Source of the DNA: Acanthamoeba sp. SK_2022b
Taxonomy: Eukaryota > Discosea > Longamoebia > Acanthamoebidae
Length of the DNA stretch: 64,000 nucleotides
Reading direction: 5' to 3'
Assembly (NCBI GenBank): GCA_027943245.1
Contig: JANDJZ010000017.1
Span: 1-64,000, forward strand
Below the pieces are notes generated by a model that saw only the letters and a list, made by a program, of their open reading frames with translations, was not told the DNA's origin and made no database searches. Numbering within the stretch: the stretch's first letter is position 1; each line of letters starts with the position of its first letter. Positions 25,047 to 36,782 of this stretch are shown piece after piece. Both the position numbers and the translations under genes were made by a program.

Positions 25047-26444
25047 CTACGGCCCGGCCTCAAGTTGTTGACACTCGGCCTGGAGTGGGCCCTTGTACGC
25101 CTGGAAATGATGGTTAAGTGAGGGATGGGTGTGAAGCTTCGCCCGCCCGCCGAGGCCGCCCATGGCCGAGTTGGAGGCGCCGTAGAAGACTTTAGCAAAT
25201 CGGGAGTGTAGCACTGCCATCGCACACCTAAAGACCAGGATGAGAAGTGGGCGCATTGGAGTGGGCGTTCGGGGCGGAAGGTACATGATGCATGGCTCGC
25301 GAGTGATGTAAAGATGATATCCGGTGCACAAGTAGTTCCCTCTCGTGGAAGGGTTGTCGTCCATATCTTTGGCAGCCACCTTATGGATACACACCATCGC
25401 AGCATGGTCCAGTGGATGACTGCTGGCTGAAACGGCTGGTAAGTATTGAGGACGCTTTGCCACCACACACATCGTGCTCAGTATTCGGCCATGGGCAGGT
25501 GCGTACAGCAGTCGTGAGCCTTGGCTACTATCTGGCCGGTGGTGGGATTGACCACAACCGCACCGATTGGGCGCTATGGCAGGCTATTTGTCAGTGCTCA
25601 GATACGGACAAGGCTTTCGAGTGCTAACAATGAAGATACCTCTCCCTTGCTCTTGGCCGTATTTGCTTGCTCGAGAGCCGCTTTCATATAGCCCACCGCG
25701 TCTATAAAGGATTTCGCTGGCCACTTGGATGGAGGCTGGATCTCCCTGCACGGAATACGCGGCTGCGGTGAGCATAAAGCACCAAGCTCTCGCTTCAGAC
25801 TTGCTGAAGGAGTCGCACCTGGGCGGAGGTCGCGCGCCAATAGGCCAGATTGCGTTCCACTGAGTGTACTGGGCATCGGTGAGCGGAGCGTAAGCGGACA
25901 CTTCTGCTGGCTGCAGGGACAGCGAAAAGTCGGCCAGAGCGTCGGCAACGGCTGGTTCACTGAGCCTTGTCTCATCATCCGGATCGCACACGAGCACCTG
26001 TAGTACGTAACCTGCCAGCACGAATAAGTCGCGACGACCTAGCGGCTTCCAGGTGCTTACCTTCGGCGGTGGTCGTATCATTGAAACGCCGGATTCGCTT
26101 TAGGTGCTTTGCGTGCGAGGGCATGGGCAGATGTCTGTTGAGCACCCTGGAAGGGCGTCAGCGAAGTGAAGGTTTGCAGTGCACTGGGGCAGGAGCGTAC
26201 TGCAAGAGGGCGTTTGCACGCTTCGGGGTCATGCCCGCCACCATTACCGTGCCTGGAGAGGAGCGTTAGCGAGAAACTTGAAAATCGGGGGGGGGGTAGT
26301 CATACGTGGCGTGAAGGGACGCAATTCTTCATCGCTCAGCACCTCCTCGATACTGCATTCCTTATCTGTAGTGGCAGCCTCGCCGAAAGCCTCCGAGTCA
26401 CGTGAGTCCGCCAGACACCTCTTCTTTCGTGGTGGTGCGTCCAT
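25047..26444 (-). CDS. ADAT3: tRNA-specific adenosine deaminase subunit 3 (ADAT3/Tad3)
   Basis: Non-catalytic partner of ADAT2 in the enzyme that converts A34 to inosine in tRNA anticodons. The N-terminus is MDAPPRKKRC (ATG 26444). It continues through HLKRIRRFNDTT, VLVCDPDDETRL and PLTDAQYTQWNAIWP, all typical of Tad3. The deaminase core has HPLDHAAM (about 25390-25415), where the catalytic Glu of HxE is replaced by Ala, as expected for subunit 3. It then has LCTGYHLYITREPC and, across an intron, PCIMCAMAVLHSR, so the zinc-binding PCxxC is intact. HTHPSLNHHFQAYKG near the C-terminus is also characteristic. About six exons, ending at 25047. Confidence 0.9.
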
Positions 26445-27027
26445 TATATTTTGTTTTCTCTACAGAGGAACAAAAGAAATGTTCCAAAAAAAATATCATC
26501 AGAACAGCCCAACGGAAGTTGGAGAGCAGAAGTTGTTACGTCACGACCACAGGGGCTGCAGAAGTAGTTACGACGCGACGATGTATTCCGAAAGTCCGGC
26601 AGATAGCCGCGAGAGATCAGGTCGCGCGTCGACCTACTTTTCGCCTGACAAGTTAGAGATCCCCAGCCGCTCCGTGGGCCCGTACCTCGTGTGGCGCAAG
26701 GTACCACGGGCGCAAGACACACTTTGTCAGCAGGCTGCCGGGAAAATTCTAGTATTGTCCACGCCCACCGTCCACTCGAGCACGCGAGAGGCGGAGAAAG
26801 ACACAACCGCGCGGAGCCCGTTCTTGGACAAACTCCTTTGGCTGGGCTTATTTATCCTTTCCTCTCTGCGTGCAGGACGTTCATTCGACTCTCCACGTTC
26901 GGGAAACTAACTACCCGCCTGTGCCACGCCTCACGTCAGCTGCCGCTCACGCCTCGGCAGTAAAAAAAAACATAATCAACAACGACACACATCGCATCCA
27001 TAGATCCAACTTCGCCACACAACAAAG
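26445..27027. promoter_or_regulatory. Divergent intergenic region between ADAT3 and the ABCG transporter
   Basis: 583 nt with no convincing gene. Should carry both promoters. A TATA-like TTATTTATC lies near 26850, about 180 nt before the transporter ATG. An A9 run sits at about 26488. Confidence 0.4.
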
Positions 27028-29724
27028 ATGCAGGGACAGACAACGGACGACGACCGTTCACTGCACTCCCACGACCAACTGTTGGGCGATTTGGAAATGG
27101 CAGACATGGAGAGCGGCAGAACCGGAGGAGGATCTTCGATTGAAGGATCGGATGCAGACGAAATGTCAATGAACAGTACCCAGGCCCTGAAGGGAAAGAA
27201 GGGCAACACGTCGGGCACTGAGGACGAAGCGTACGATGTCGATGACCTGGACGAAGACGACGAGTACGGCGACGCAGCGGAGCTATCGTGGAAGGACCTA
27301 AAGGTTACTTCGCCCGACGGCAAGAAGGTGCTTCTTTCAGAGGCCTGCGGTCGCGTCAAGGGCCGATTCCTCGCCATCATGGGCCCCAGCGGTGCTGGCA
27401 AGGTAACCACTTCATCTTCCGAGCAACGCACTAATCGCGAGCGCGCCGCACCATCTTGCTCAGAGTGTCGACTGCGCCATTAATAGTGACCGTCGGGGCC
27501 TGTCGACACAGATTTTTATTTGTTTGAATTTTCTCCTGCGAACCAATAACTTACTCGTGTGGTGCAGACGAGCTTGATGAACATGCTCGCGTGCCGTCTG
27601 GCCAAGGCCAAGGGGAAGGGCGACCAAATGGTTGACGGTCAGAAGTACAACAGGTCGTTTTTGAAGAAAGTGTCGGGCTACGTCATGCAGGTACCTCCAC
27701 ACTTGCTATGCGAGCCTCTTGCGAGCGCGACTATGGCTTACCTCATCGCGTGCTATCTGATACCAGGACGATCTGCTGTTCCCCGACCTCACAGTGAAGG
27801 AGACGCTGCGCTATGCGGCGTTCCTGCGTCTGCCCGCCAAAATGAGCAGGGACGACAAGCTCAAGAGGGTGGACGAGGTCATCACCAAGATCGGTCTCGA
27901 ACACTGCAAGAACACGCCTGTCGGCAGTGCTCTGAAGAAGGGTATTTCCGGCGGAGAGCGCAAGCGTCTGTGCGTGGCCATGGAGCTTCTCATGAAGCCT
28001 CGCCTCCTCTTCCTGGACGAACCCACCTCCGGCCTCGACGGCATCACGGCACTCACCCTCTGCCGCATTCTGAGGGACCTTGCCCACAGCGAAAACTGCA
28101 CCGTGGTCTGCACCATCCATCAGCCCGCCACGCAGATCTTCAATCTCTTCGACGACCTGATGATCCTGAAGAGCGGTAAGATTGTCTATCACGGCCCGGC
28201 CGATGAAGTGGTAAACCACTATGCTGAGGCCGGCTTCCCCTGTCCGGTGCACACGAACCCTGCCGACCACGTCTGTACGACCTACACATTTACATACGCA
28301 GTTGTCAACCCCCCGACCTCACATTTGCTCACATTTGCCGTATTCGTCTGCGCAGTGGATGTGATCAGCCCTGCCAAGTTCACGGAGGAGGAGATAAGAG
28401 AGGCCGATGAGAACGCCGATAAGATTCGGCTGCTTTACACACCGCCGCACGTAGATGACCCGCCCGAGAAGAAGAAGAAGGACAGGAAGGACCGATCATT
28501 CCCTTCACGGTACGCACATCTGGCCAGCGTTTCCTGCTGCAGCAAAGGCCCGACGATTTACTCGTGACTCCGTCGGCATCTACTTGCTACAGGCCCTCGT
28601 GGTTCTCGCAAGTGTGGTATCTCTTCCTGAGGGCGATGCAGAACGTGATGCGCGCGAGGATGGTGCTCCTGGCCCAGTTGGTGCAGACCATCATCTTCGG
28701 CGTGTTGATCGGAACCGTGTTCCTAGACATCGGCACCAACCAAGCCGGACAGAAGAAGAGGCTGTCTGTGCTGTTCTTCATCTGCATCAACCAGGGAGTC
28801 TTCAGCGCGCTCATTTTGATCAATTCCTGTACGCCTCGTCTCGCCCATGCGTTTCCTGCCATTCCAACACTGCTCGCACTTACACTCGCCTTCTCTGTCA
28901 ACACAGTCCCATCGGAACGATTGATTGTGTTACGAGAACGAGCATCTGGAGCCTACTACGTTTCGGCCTACTACGTCGCGAAGATGATGGCAGAGATGCT
29001 CGTGCAGATGTTCTTCCCGCTGCTTTTCTCCTGCATCGTCTACTTCCTCGTGGGCTTCCAGGTATACACTGCTCTCACGCGAGTCCCATTACCAGGAGCG
29101 CCCCATACTAAAGCGCCTGTTTGCAGACCGACGCCGGCAAGTTCTTCATCTTCGTGTGCTTCATGGAGCTGTGTTCCCTCACCGCTACCTCGCTCGCTTT
29201 GATGATTTCCACGTTCTGCCGTACCGTCACGCTTTCCATCACCATTCTGCCCTTGATCCTCGAGGTGCGTTTGCCTCTCGCCTATCCTTCTACACCTCTT
29301 GCCCTCCACTCACTCTTTTCCCGTTTGTCTGCATACTTGTTCAGATCTGCCGTCTCTACGGTGGCTTCTTCCTTCCGCCCTCGAAGTTGCCGGCCTACTT
29401 CTCCTGGCTCGATGCGCTGAGCTTCGTCAAATATTCCTACACTGGCATTGCCCTTAATGAACTTGAGGGTACCTTGTGCGCGCCTCTCGCTTGCTGAACC
29501 GGTGCTCACCACTACTCGTCTGTTTCCCCCCCCCAGGGCTTACGCTCTACTGCGACCCCAATGAGCTTGTCGGCGGCAAGTGCCCGATCACCTCTGGTCA
29601 GCAGGTCATTGAGGATCAGGGCTTCGACTACATTACCATCTGGGGCTGTGCCCTGGTCCTCATCGCCATGATCATCTTCTTCCGTATCCTGGCCTTCGTC
29701 GGTCTGCGCTGGGTCAAGGGCTAA
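27028..29724 (+). CDS. ABCG-family half-transporter
   Basis: White/ABCG half-transporter, domain order NBD then TMD, which works as a dimer exporting lipids or xenobiotics. The acidic N-terminal tail has about 90 residues. Walker A is GPSGAGKTS, split by an intron right after the Lys (exon ends near 27402, next starts about 27568). The Q-loop region is VSGYVMQDDLLFPDLTVKET. The signature is GISGGERKRLCVAMEL (about 27945-27990), Walker B is LLFLDEPTSGLDG and the H-loop is CTIHQPA. The membrane domain starts FSQVWYLFLRAMQNVMRAR and includes LVQTIIFGVLIGTVF, a long FFPLLFSCIVYFLVGFQ helix, and the ABCG ending FDYITIWGCALVLIAMIIFF, stop 29724. About ten exons. Substrate unknown. Confidence 0.93.
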
Positions 29725-30176
29725 GCAGCCCTCGAGCGTGCCTACCCCCTACCCAACCGTCCGGCTGTGTGGATCAGACGGCGGTCGATAAAGAGAAGAG
29801 AAGCCACACCCGCGGTCAACAACTCAGGCCGCGCCTCGATTTACTCCACGCTCCAAGCTGTGCGTGGCGGACTGTAAACACAAGAAAGCTCGTTTTTTGT
29901 TTTTTATTTCTTGTTCGTTTCCTTCTGCCAGAGGGGAAATCATGAAGGAAACTTACCGCGGATACCGCAACCGCGGTAACGGCGGCCTTCACCGAAACCA
30001 GAGGCCTATTTGAGATGCCTCCGCAACAACCAATGGCGGCGCCAGAACGATATAGCGAAGTGCCCGCAACGAGGAGAGTTCTGTCGCACAGAGGCGAGTA
30101 TCAAGATTCGTACGAGGAGACAGAAGCATTAGAAAGAAAGCGGCAACTACCCCACGCGAAAGAGACCGTTCATAAG
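29725..30176. other. Spacer upstream of the MRH protein gene
   Basis: No gene seen. Contains the 3' UTR of the ABCG gene and the promoter of the next gene, including the inverted repeat listed separately. An in-frame ATG at 30015 would add 54 residues upstream of the signal peptide and is not favoured. Confidence 0.5.
29953..29979. promoter_or_regulatory. Perfect 9-bp inverted repeat (TTACCGCGG / CCGCGGTAA)
   Basis: Arms at 29953-29961 and 29971-29979 with a 9-nt spacer that itself contains ACCGC. About 200 nt upstream of the MRH protein ATG. Could be a dimeric transcription-factor site or an RNA hairpin in the 5' UTR. Confidence 0.5.
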
Positions 30177-31535
30177 ATGAAGAGCAGCTTGATTGTGGCT
30201 GTCCTGCTTGGCCTCCTGGTGGTTATGGCGTCGGCTCACGGCGACCACGGCAAGCCCGGCAAGGGCCCGCACCACGGTGCTCACCACGACGACAAGCATA
30301 AAGCCCACCCCACCTGCCACTACAAGGACACCAAGGGTCATACCTTTGATCTCAGTCGCCTTGCGAGGCACGCTCCTCCTTTCATTTGAAATGGTTGAAG
30401 GGTGACACAAATTCTGATAATGATGGTGATGATGTCATTGTCGTTCTTTATTTGCAGCAAGGACCTGTTGGTGAAGGATATGATTGGCGGTTCGACCTAC
30501 CACTTCAACCCCTGTGGTCCTGTTCACGCTGGCCAATGCCCCATGGACGCCGCCGTCTGCGAGATTACCAGCACGGGCGAGGCCATCTCGCACGGCCTTG
30601 CCTCCGAGGCCCACTGGGCCGACGGTGGTATGGCCGCCCTTCCCTTACCTGCTCTCCGTCCAACAAAAGGCTCATGTAATTTGCGCCTACACCAGTCGAG
30701 TCTGGCGCTACTCTCGAAGTCACCTACGGCGGCGGCGAGCTGTGCCCCGAGGGCGAGCACCGCAAGACGGCTGTGGAGATGCGCTGCATGCCCTCCGCGG
30801 ACCCCAACACCAGCCCCAGCTTCCTTATTGGTGTCATCAAGGAGGAGTGCCTCCTCAAGCTCATCGTTGAGTCGCCTCTTGCCTGCGACACTGAGGGTAC
30901 ACGCCCCTGTCCCAAAGCTCTTCTTCTGTTTCTGAGCGAAGATGGAGGGAAGCTGATGCGTTCTCTCTCTCTCTCTCTCTCTCACTTCTGTAGCCCTTTG
31001 CGCCAGCCTCATGAACGAGGCGACCTGTAACGCCAACAACGACCTGTGCGACTGGCAGGGCGGTCACTGCGTGGCCTCTCCGCGCCACCACATGTCGAGC
31101 TCGCGCAAGCGCATCGTCACCATCGCTATTTCGGCCCTCATCGGCTTCACCGCCGTCATCTTCCTGTGCTGCGCGCTCACCTGCGCCTGCATCGCCTGCC
31201 GCCGCGCCGTTCGGAGGAGGAATCTGCGCCGCCTGCCCACCTACAAGAAGGCCAAGAAGACGAGCAAGAAGGACGTTCCCGCCGAGGAGCTCAACCTCAT
31301 CACGCCCGAGACCTTCCCTGTTCCCGAGGCCCAGCACTACCCCTTCCAGGCCTACACCATGCAGCAGGCTGCCGACGGCTCCTTGATTCCCGTCCCCATT
31401 CCCATGCCCATGCAGATGCCCATGCAGATGAACATCCAGTCCGGCATCCCTCCCCACGCCTACTCCTTCCCCATGATCCTGCCTGCCTACCACATGCCGC
31501 AGCAGCCCGCAGCCCCCGCTCCTGCCCAACAGTAG
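30177..31535 (+). CDS. Type I membrane protein with an MRH (mannose-6-phosphate-receptor-homology) domain
   Basis: Probable secretory-pathway or endolysosomal cargo receptor, or an Atg27-like protein. Begins with a signal peptide, MKSSLIVAVLLGLLVVMASA (ATG 30177), then a His/Lys-rich stretch. The MRH domain runs from CHYKDTKGHTFDLS through STYHFNPCGPV, VTYGGGELC, HRKTAVEMRC (about 30750-30785) and CLLKLIVESPLAC. These are the conserved Cys positions and R-x-T-x-V-x-x-x-C pattern of the fold. A Cys-containing linker, a transmembrane helix (VTIAISALIGFTAVIFLCC, about 31115-31170) and a basic cytosolic tail follow. The tail is rich in Pro, Met and Gln (PIPMPMQMPMQMN) and ends at 31535. Four exons. 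Sugar binding cannot be judged here. Confidence 0.75.
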
Positions 31536-31844
31536 GCCTTGCTCCCACCCCTTTATGGCCTGCAACTTCAGCTCGTGGGCAGCTGCGCCGGGTCTTCTCT
31601 TCAATTAAACCTTGTTTGTAGATACGTCACAACTTCATACGCCGCAGGCGTCGCGATCAAGGCACAACTTGATCGTAATTGGATTGGTGCGGCCTTCCTA
31701 AAACTTCCACAACAACCACGTTTTGCCTTTTATGCAAGGCGCACCGCGGACCTTGGTTTACGCAAGGTGCACCGCGGACCTTGGTTTGCGGACCCCCGCT
31801 TGGAGGAAGAGGAGCAAGTGCCAGTTGAGAGGCAAGTGCAAGGT
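31536..31844. other. Spacer upstream of the helical-bundle protein
   Basis: 309 nt holding a probable 3' UTR, a promoter and a 28-bp tandem duplication (listed separately). The frame is open back to 31539 but lacks gene-like content before the ATG at 31845. Confidence 0.4.
31734..31788. repeat. 28-bp tandem duplication in a promoter region
   Basis: Two copies (31734-31760 and 31762-31788) of a GCAAGG...ACCGCGGACCTTGGTTT unit, differing at two positions. They lie 60-110 nt upstream of the next ATG. The copies contain CCGCGG, also found in the inverted repeat at 29953-29979. Confidence 0.75.
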
Positions 31845-33317
31845 ATGGCGGTGTCGTCGTTCGTAGTGGCCTCTCTGCAGCGGGGGCTGGAAACGTTGGC
31901 GAGCAGGACGGGCCTAGCCAGGGAAGGGCTGGGCAAGGACACTTTGCCCATCTTGGAGGGTTTCGTCGCGGCCACTGAGGGCCTCATCGAGTCCGCCGAA
32001 GAGGTTGCTGCCTCGCATGGAAACCCCACCATGCGGGATGGCATCTTCGACTACGCGCGCAGTCTGAGGCAACAGGCCAACATACTACAGGTGAGTGCTG
32101 GTGTTATGAGCAACAGCCAATTATGTCTTATACCATGAGCTTGTTCAGGAAGTGATGGCTCAGCTGGAGAAAGGCCAATGCAACGACCAGGCCAGAGAGG
32201 AGGTGGTGGAGGCACTACGCAAGATTTGTGAGCTCACTTCGGGACTAGTGGAGGTCGAGGAAGACAACGAACAGAAGCAACTCAATGACGCAACCACTGA
32301 ATGCGCAACGGTACGCCGTCTCCTTCGCACGTTGCAGCGTCGCTCACCTGGGTGGCCTTGCGCTTAGGCTGCCAAAGAGCTGGTCATGAAGGCTCTCCAT
32401 TCTCCTGATGAGACCAACGGTGCTTTTCATACCTTACTCGCTGATTGAATGGCATCGGACGACGCTCATCCGTTCCATTCCCTCTAGATGTGGCACGAGC
32501 GTTTGCCGCGAAGTCGGTATGCTTGGTTAGGATTCTTTCATCTACCGCCAACAGATACGATGCCACAGACCCGGACACCTCCTCGCACGACCTCCCCACA
32601 CGACCGCAACAGCAACATCCAGGGTGAGCTAACATCTCAATAGAAAGCTGCGACAGGTGGGAAATGCAGTCGCTGCTACGGCACCCCAGCTCATCAACTC
32701 GGTCAAGATCTCGCGGAGCGGGAGTCGTGACAGCGCAAGCCTGCTCCAACATGTGCAAGCCCTCACAAGCCACGTCCAACAAGCCCTAGCCATCTGTACT
32801 ATCACCAGTGCTTCCGGCTGATATGGTGCCCCCTTTGTTCGTAAAGGCTGATCCACGTTTAGGCCGGGAGGGATGGGGTGGCAGGGGGACAAGGCTCGAG
32901 ATACCGCAATCACTCCTGGCCAAGCGGTACAATCGCCGCATGTATCAGTAGCTCTGGCTATGACTGAGCCACCCTTCTTCAACAGAAACTCAACTGCCAG
33001 TAGGAGAAAGAAAACCATTGAGAGCGCCGCACAAGGTGAGCCTCTTGATCACGAACCAACAGGCACCGAAACATCAAGCTCACGCCCCACCTAATGCAGG
33101 AATGGACGTATTGCAACAAGCTCGCGGGCTTGCTCGCAACGTGGAGACCGAAAGGGGAGTGGGCAAGGCGCTGGACCTGTCCGCGCTCCCCGAGCAGGCC
33201 CAACAACAGCCTGACGCTGACAAGGAGCGGTTGAAGGCCGAGTTGCAGTTGCTTAAGGCCGATAATGAACGTCTGCGAGCCAAGCTCAACCAGATCGCCG
33301 CCCTGGCTCAGCCCTAG
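31845..33317 (+). CDS. Predicted all-helical (talin/vinculin-like bundle) protein, unidentified
   Basis: About 300 residues. Starts MAVSSFVVASLQRGLETLA (ATG 31845). Helices follow: LPILEGFVAATEGLIESAEE, RDGIFDYARSLRQQANIL, EEVVEALRKICELTSGLVE, TAAKELVMKALHSPDETND, ARAFAAKS, then VGNAVAATAPQLINSVKIS and LLQHVQALTSHVQQALAI. The Ala/Gln/Ser-rich amphipathic pattern resembles talin rod or vinculin bundles, but no signature proves it. I join a last part (MTEPPFFNRNSTASRR...IESAAQ, GMDVLQQARGLARNVE, ending ERLRAKLNQIAALAQP at 33317) through an intron of about 32795-32943. Otherwise the first gene stops at 32822 and a 97-residue gene starts at 32961. Six or more exons. Confidence 0.5.
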
Positions 33318-33665
33318 CCCCTTCTCCTCTTCCACAACCGGTCAGGGAGAAGGGCACCAACAGTGTCGACGCGTACAACCGGAGTGTAGGTGGCGAACTT
33401 GCCCTGGAATTAAGAGCTGTTGTTTCGTTGTGTGGTCTCTTCTTCGTGCTCGAGCTTGCACCACTTTTGCCGTTGTTGTATGTTCTCTTCTCTTCGGCAT
33501 GGCTTGAGTCCATGCACGTGCCGTCTACTTCCACTTTCTCATCTTTCTCCACTGCTTCCCCCCCCCCCGCTACTTCGTTTTTCTCCTCGGCTCAGGGCCG
33601 CGTTCACTTCCACGAACCGCGGACACAGGAAACAACTGCACCACAACCCCTGATACACACACCAC
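33318..33665. other. Spacer upstream of the BTB-kelch gene
   Basis: 348 nt without a clear gene. Pyrimidine-rich, with a C10 run near 33560. Probably the 3' UTR of the helical gene plus the promoter and 5' UTR of the next gene. Confidence 0.4.
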
Positions 33666-35176
33666 ATGCAAAAGCAAGAAGAAGGTGTGCACCCACTGCT
33701 TTTTTCCTTCTCGTGGTGGGCCTCTCTTTGTTTCTGCCGGAGCGGGCTTCGACTTGACAACTGCAACCTGACACCACTCCCGTTTGAGTAGCGGGATCGC
33801 TGGTCCGATTGCAGGCGGCATTCGCGCAGCTGCAGGCGTCGGTCGACGGCGAGCGCGGGCGTCTCGAGGCCGAGATCAAGAAGCTCGAGGCCGAGCGAGA
33901 ACGGTTGAAGCGCGAGGTGGCCGAAATAGGCGTCATACGGCAGGAGTGGGGATCGCTGATCAAGCTCAACGTCGGCGGGCGCACCTTCACCACCTCCAAG
34001 ACCACGCTCACGCGCTACGACGACTCGCTGCTCGGCCGCATGTTCAGCGGACGACACGATCTCGCCAACGACGACGAGGGACGCGTCTTCATCGATCGCA
34101 ACGGCGAGCTGTTCGAGCATGTGCTCGACTTCCTGCGCGAGGGGACGGCCTGGGTGGCGCCCGACGACACGACGCTCATGCTTCGGCTGGAGAAGGAGTT
34201 CGACTACTTTCAGCTACCCTTTAACGTCGACTCGCTCGCGGCCTCCCCGAGCCTGGCCCTGGTTCCGAGCGGCAGCGCCGAGCGCGAGGCCACTGCCATC
34301 TTCGTCGTGGGCGGCCGCAACGGCGAGGGCTCGCTCACGCTGGGCGTGGTCGAGCGCTATGACCCGGGCGCCGACTCGTGGATAAGCTTGGGCAACCTGC
34401 CGGCGTCCCGCAACTCGGCGGCCGCCGTGGCCCTCCAGGGCCGCATCTTCGTCATGGGCGGCCTCAGTGCCGACACCTCGTCTGTGGGCTTCTTCGACCC
34501 GTCAGTCTTCGCCTCCGCGTCGTCTGCGCCCACCACCGAGCTCGCCGGCTGGCGCGCTCTCGAGGGCCTGTCGACGGTGCGCAACGGGCTGGCGGGCGTG
34601 GCGCTGGGCGGCCGCATCTATGCGCTGGGTGGGCACAACAACGCCATCTACCTCAGCTCCGTGGAACGGTTCGACGCGCGCACGAACCAATGGGAGCGCG
34701 TAGCCGAGATGACCACGCCGCGCTACGCGCTCGCGGCGGTGGTCCTCGGCGGTCGCATCTACGCCATCGGAGGACACAGCGGCACTGTGCCGCTGGCGTC
34801 GGTGGAGGTCTACGACCCGTCGGCCGATGAGTGGCGCGCCGGCGTCGTGCCCGACATGCCCACGGCGCGCTACTACCTCGCCGCCGCGGTCCTCAACGAG
34901 CGCATCTACGTGCTGGGCGGCTTCGGCGAGGCCTGCCAGGCGGTCGTGGAGTGCTACGACCCAAAGACCAACGCGTGGACCACCATGGCGCCCATGTCGG
35001 CGCCCAAGTACGCGCTCGCGGCGGCTTCGATCGGGAAGAAGCTCTACGCGCTGGGCGGGTTCGACGACACTACGACCTTTGCCACCGTCGAGCGCTACGA
35101 CCCGGCCACCAACTCCTGGTCTCAGGTGGCCGACATGCCCACGGCCAAGTATGCTCTTGCGTCTGTCGCCTGCTGA
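33666..35176 (+). CDS. Coiled coil + T1/KCTD-type BTB + six kelch repeats
   Basis: Likely substrate adaptor of a Cullin-3 ubiquitin ligase (inference). A short coiled coil (GRLEAEIKKLEAERERLKREV) leads into a T1-type BTB domain, LIKLNVGGRTFTTSKTTL through FEHVLDFLREGT (about 33955-34145). This is the KCTD/potassium-channel form, not the longer BTB-BACK form. Six kelch blades follow, marked by FVVGG, FVMGG, YALGG, YAIGG, YVLGG and YALGG, each with a following YDP/FD and Trp. The last ends at 35176. Nearly all coding sequence lies in one exon from about 33815. I place the start at ATG 33666 (MQKQEEG) joined by an intron ending GATTGCAG, because there is no ATG in the main exon before the coiled coil. 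The start is uncertain; the domains are clear. Confidence 0.8.
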
Positions 35177-35294
35177 CGACTGGGTGGCGTCCAATCCCAC
35201 CATGAATCCAATTAGCGTCAACCGTTTGGTCTCGTTTGTTTGTTTGCGCGTGGGGGACAACATCGCGATCGAGGCCTCGCGGCCGTGGAGTGCT

Positions 35295-36782
35295 TCACTC
35301 GGCCGACGTGAGGATTTCGGCGCCCTCGTCGGTGATGAGAATGGTATGTTCGGTCTGGGCACTCCATCCGCCATCGGCGGTGCTGCGGGTCCAGTTGTCT
35401 GGCCACAGGTTGAACGTGGGCTCCCCTTCGACGAACACTGGCTCTGTTGCAACCAGCGCGAACTCACGTGTGTGAGAGAGAGGCAGCCACGAGCCAGCAG
35501 CAGGCATCATATGCATGCGTACCGATGGTGAAGGTCATTCCTGGCTGTAGCTTCAAGCTCAACTGGTTACGTGGGCCAGAGTCAAGGAGAAAGCACCCAA
35601 TCACTTCAAGACGAAAATGGGAGAGGGAAGGAAGGGAAGGGGCGTGATGGTGGATATGAAAATTCATGACCGGCGGGAAGGCGTGGAACAGCGTGCCGAT
35701 GGAATGACCCGCGGCCGCGGGAACGACGGCGAAGCCTGCCTGGAGGGCGTAGTCCCTGGGTGCAGGAAGATGGCGGTCAAGCCTTGGCCGCACGCGGCAC
35801 TCGGCACGCAGCACGCAGAAAATGCAAAAGGCGAAAGGGGTTAGAGGGGAGGAGTGAGTTACTCGACGAACTCGCCGATGAACTGCAGGTCCATGCCCGG
35901 TCGCAGTCGGTCGATGACCTCCTTCACACACTCTTCGTTCGCCTGTTGCAAAGCCACACGCATGCCAGGTAGTCAGCAGGCTTGTTGTTGTGCGGTCGCA
36001 AGCGTAGTGGTGATGGTAGACCTTGACGAGCCGCCGAGCGTGGTCGTCGACGTTGCCGACGAGGAAGGTGCGGGAGCAGTCGCCGTGATGCCCATCGAGG
36101 TAGACGGTCACGTCGACGTTGACGATGTCCCCGTCCCCCAGCGGTCGGCTATCGGGGACGCCGTGGAGGAGCACCTCGTTCACCGATGTGCACACCGACT
36201 TGGGAAACCTGCAGCTCGGCACAGCACGCCAAAGCTGGGCTCAGCTCAGTTGACCAATCAAACAATGGACACTGAGCCTCACCCTTGATAGCCGAGCGGC
36301 GAAGGGTAGGCCCCGGCTTTAATGATGGCCGTATGCACTGCCTCGTCGATGGCGTCGGTTGTGACCCCTGATGACACCATCAGCCTCCCAACTCTGTGAG
36401 CTCGATGAAAGGATGAGGGAGGAGTGCCTGGTCGCACGAGGGTGCCGGACAGGTCGAGCACGCGGCGGGCCAGACGTCCCGCGGCCCTCATCTTATCAAT
36501 GCTCTTTTTATCTTTGATTTCCATGTGCTGGGGTTGCTCTTGCATGGGCGGTACATGTCCCCCGGTGGCAACGTAGGGCGGAGACACAATGTGAGGCGGG
36601 ACCACACGCGGTGGCGACACCTGCCCCGGCTCCACAGGCCGCACATGCGGTCTGGCAGGCGGCTGTGCTCTTGATAGGAATGTGAAGAGAGGAGCTCTCT
36701 GCACGGTGGAGAGCAGCCGGGAGGCCTCATGGGTCGCAGCCACACGACAAAGGGCAGCTGCACCACTCCATCCTCTGCGCAT
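35295..36782 (-). CDS. Type I methionine aminopeptidase, probably mitochondrial
   Basis: Removes the initiator Met from new proteins. The metal ligands and catalytic His are present: LLHGVPD (about 36170), [11 protein letters not shown] and HHGDCSRTF (the two Asp ligands), AGHSIG (about 35700; usually GHGIG), TFTIE, and [11 protein letters not shown] near the C-terminus. The N-terminus [22 protein letters not shown] (ATG 36782) is basic, Ser/Ala-rich and free of acidic residues, like a mitochondrial presequence. A Pro-rich linker ([10 protein letters not shown]) replaces the zinc-finger region of cytosolic MetAP1, which also points to the mitochondrial MAP1D class. About eight exons, ending at 35295. 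It shares a 259-nt divergent region with GatC. Confidence 0.9.

Noticed and set aside
26179..26910. 243-codon plus-strand frame in the ADAT3-ABCG spacer
   Set aside because: It starts inside an ADAT3 exon on the other strand. Its translation is low in structure, with no family resemblance.
32640..32822. Frameshift or pseudogene in the helical-bundle gene
   Set aside because: The apparent frame break disappears if the acceptor is GCGACAG, giving AAKS joined to VGNAVAA, so ordinary splicing explains it.
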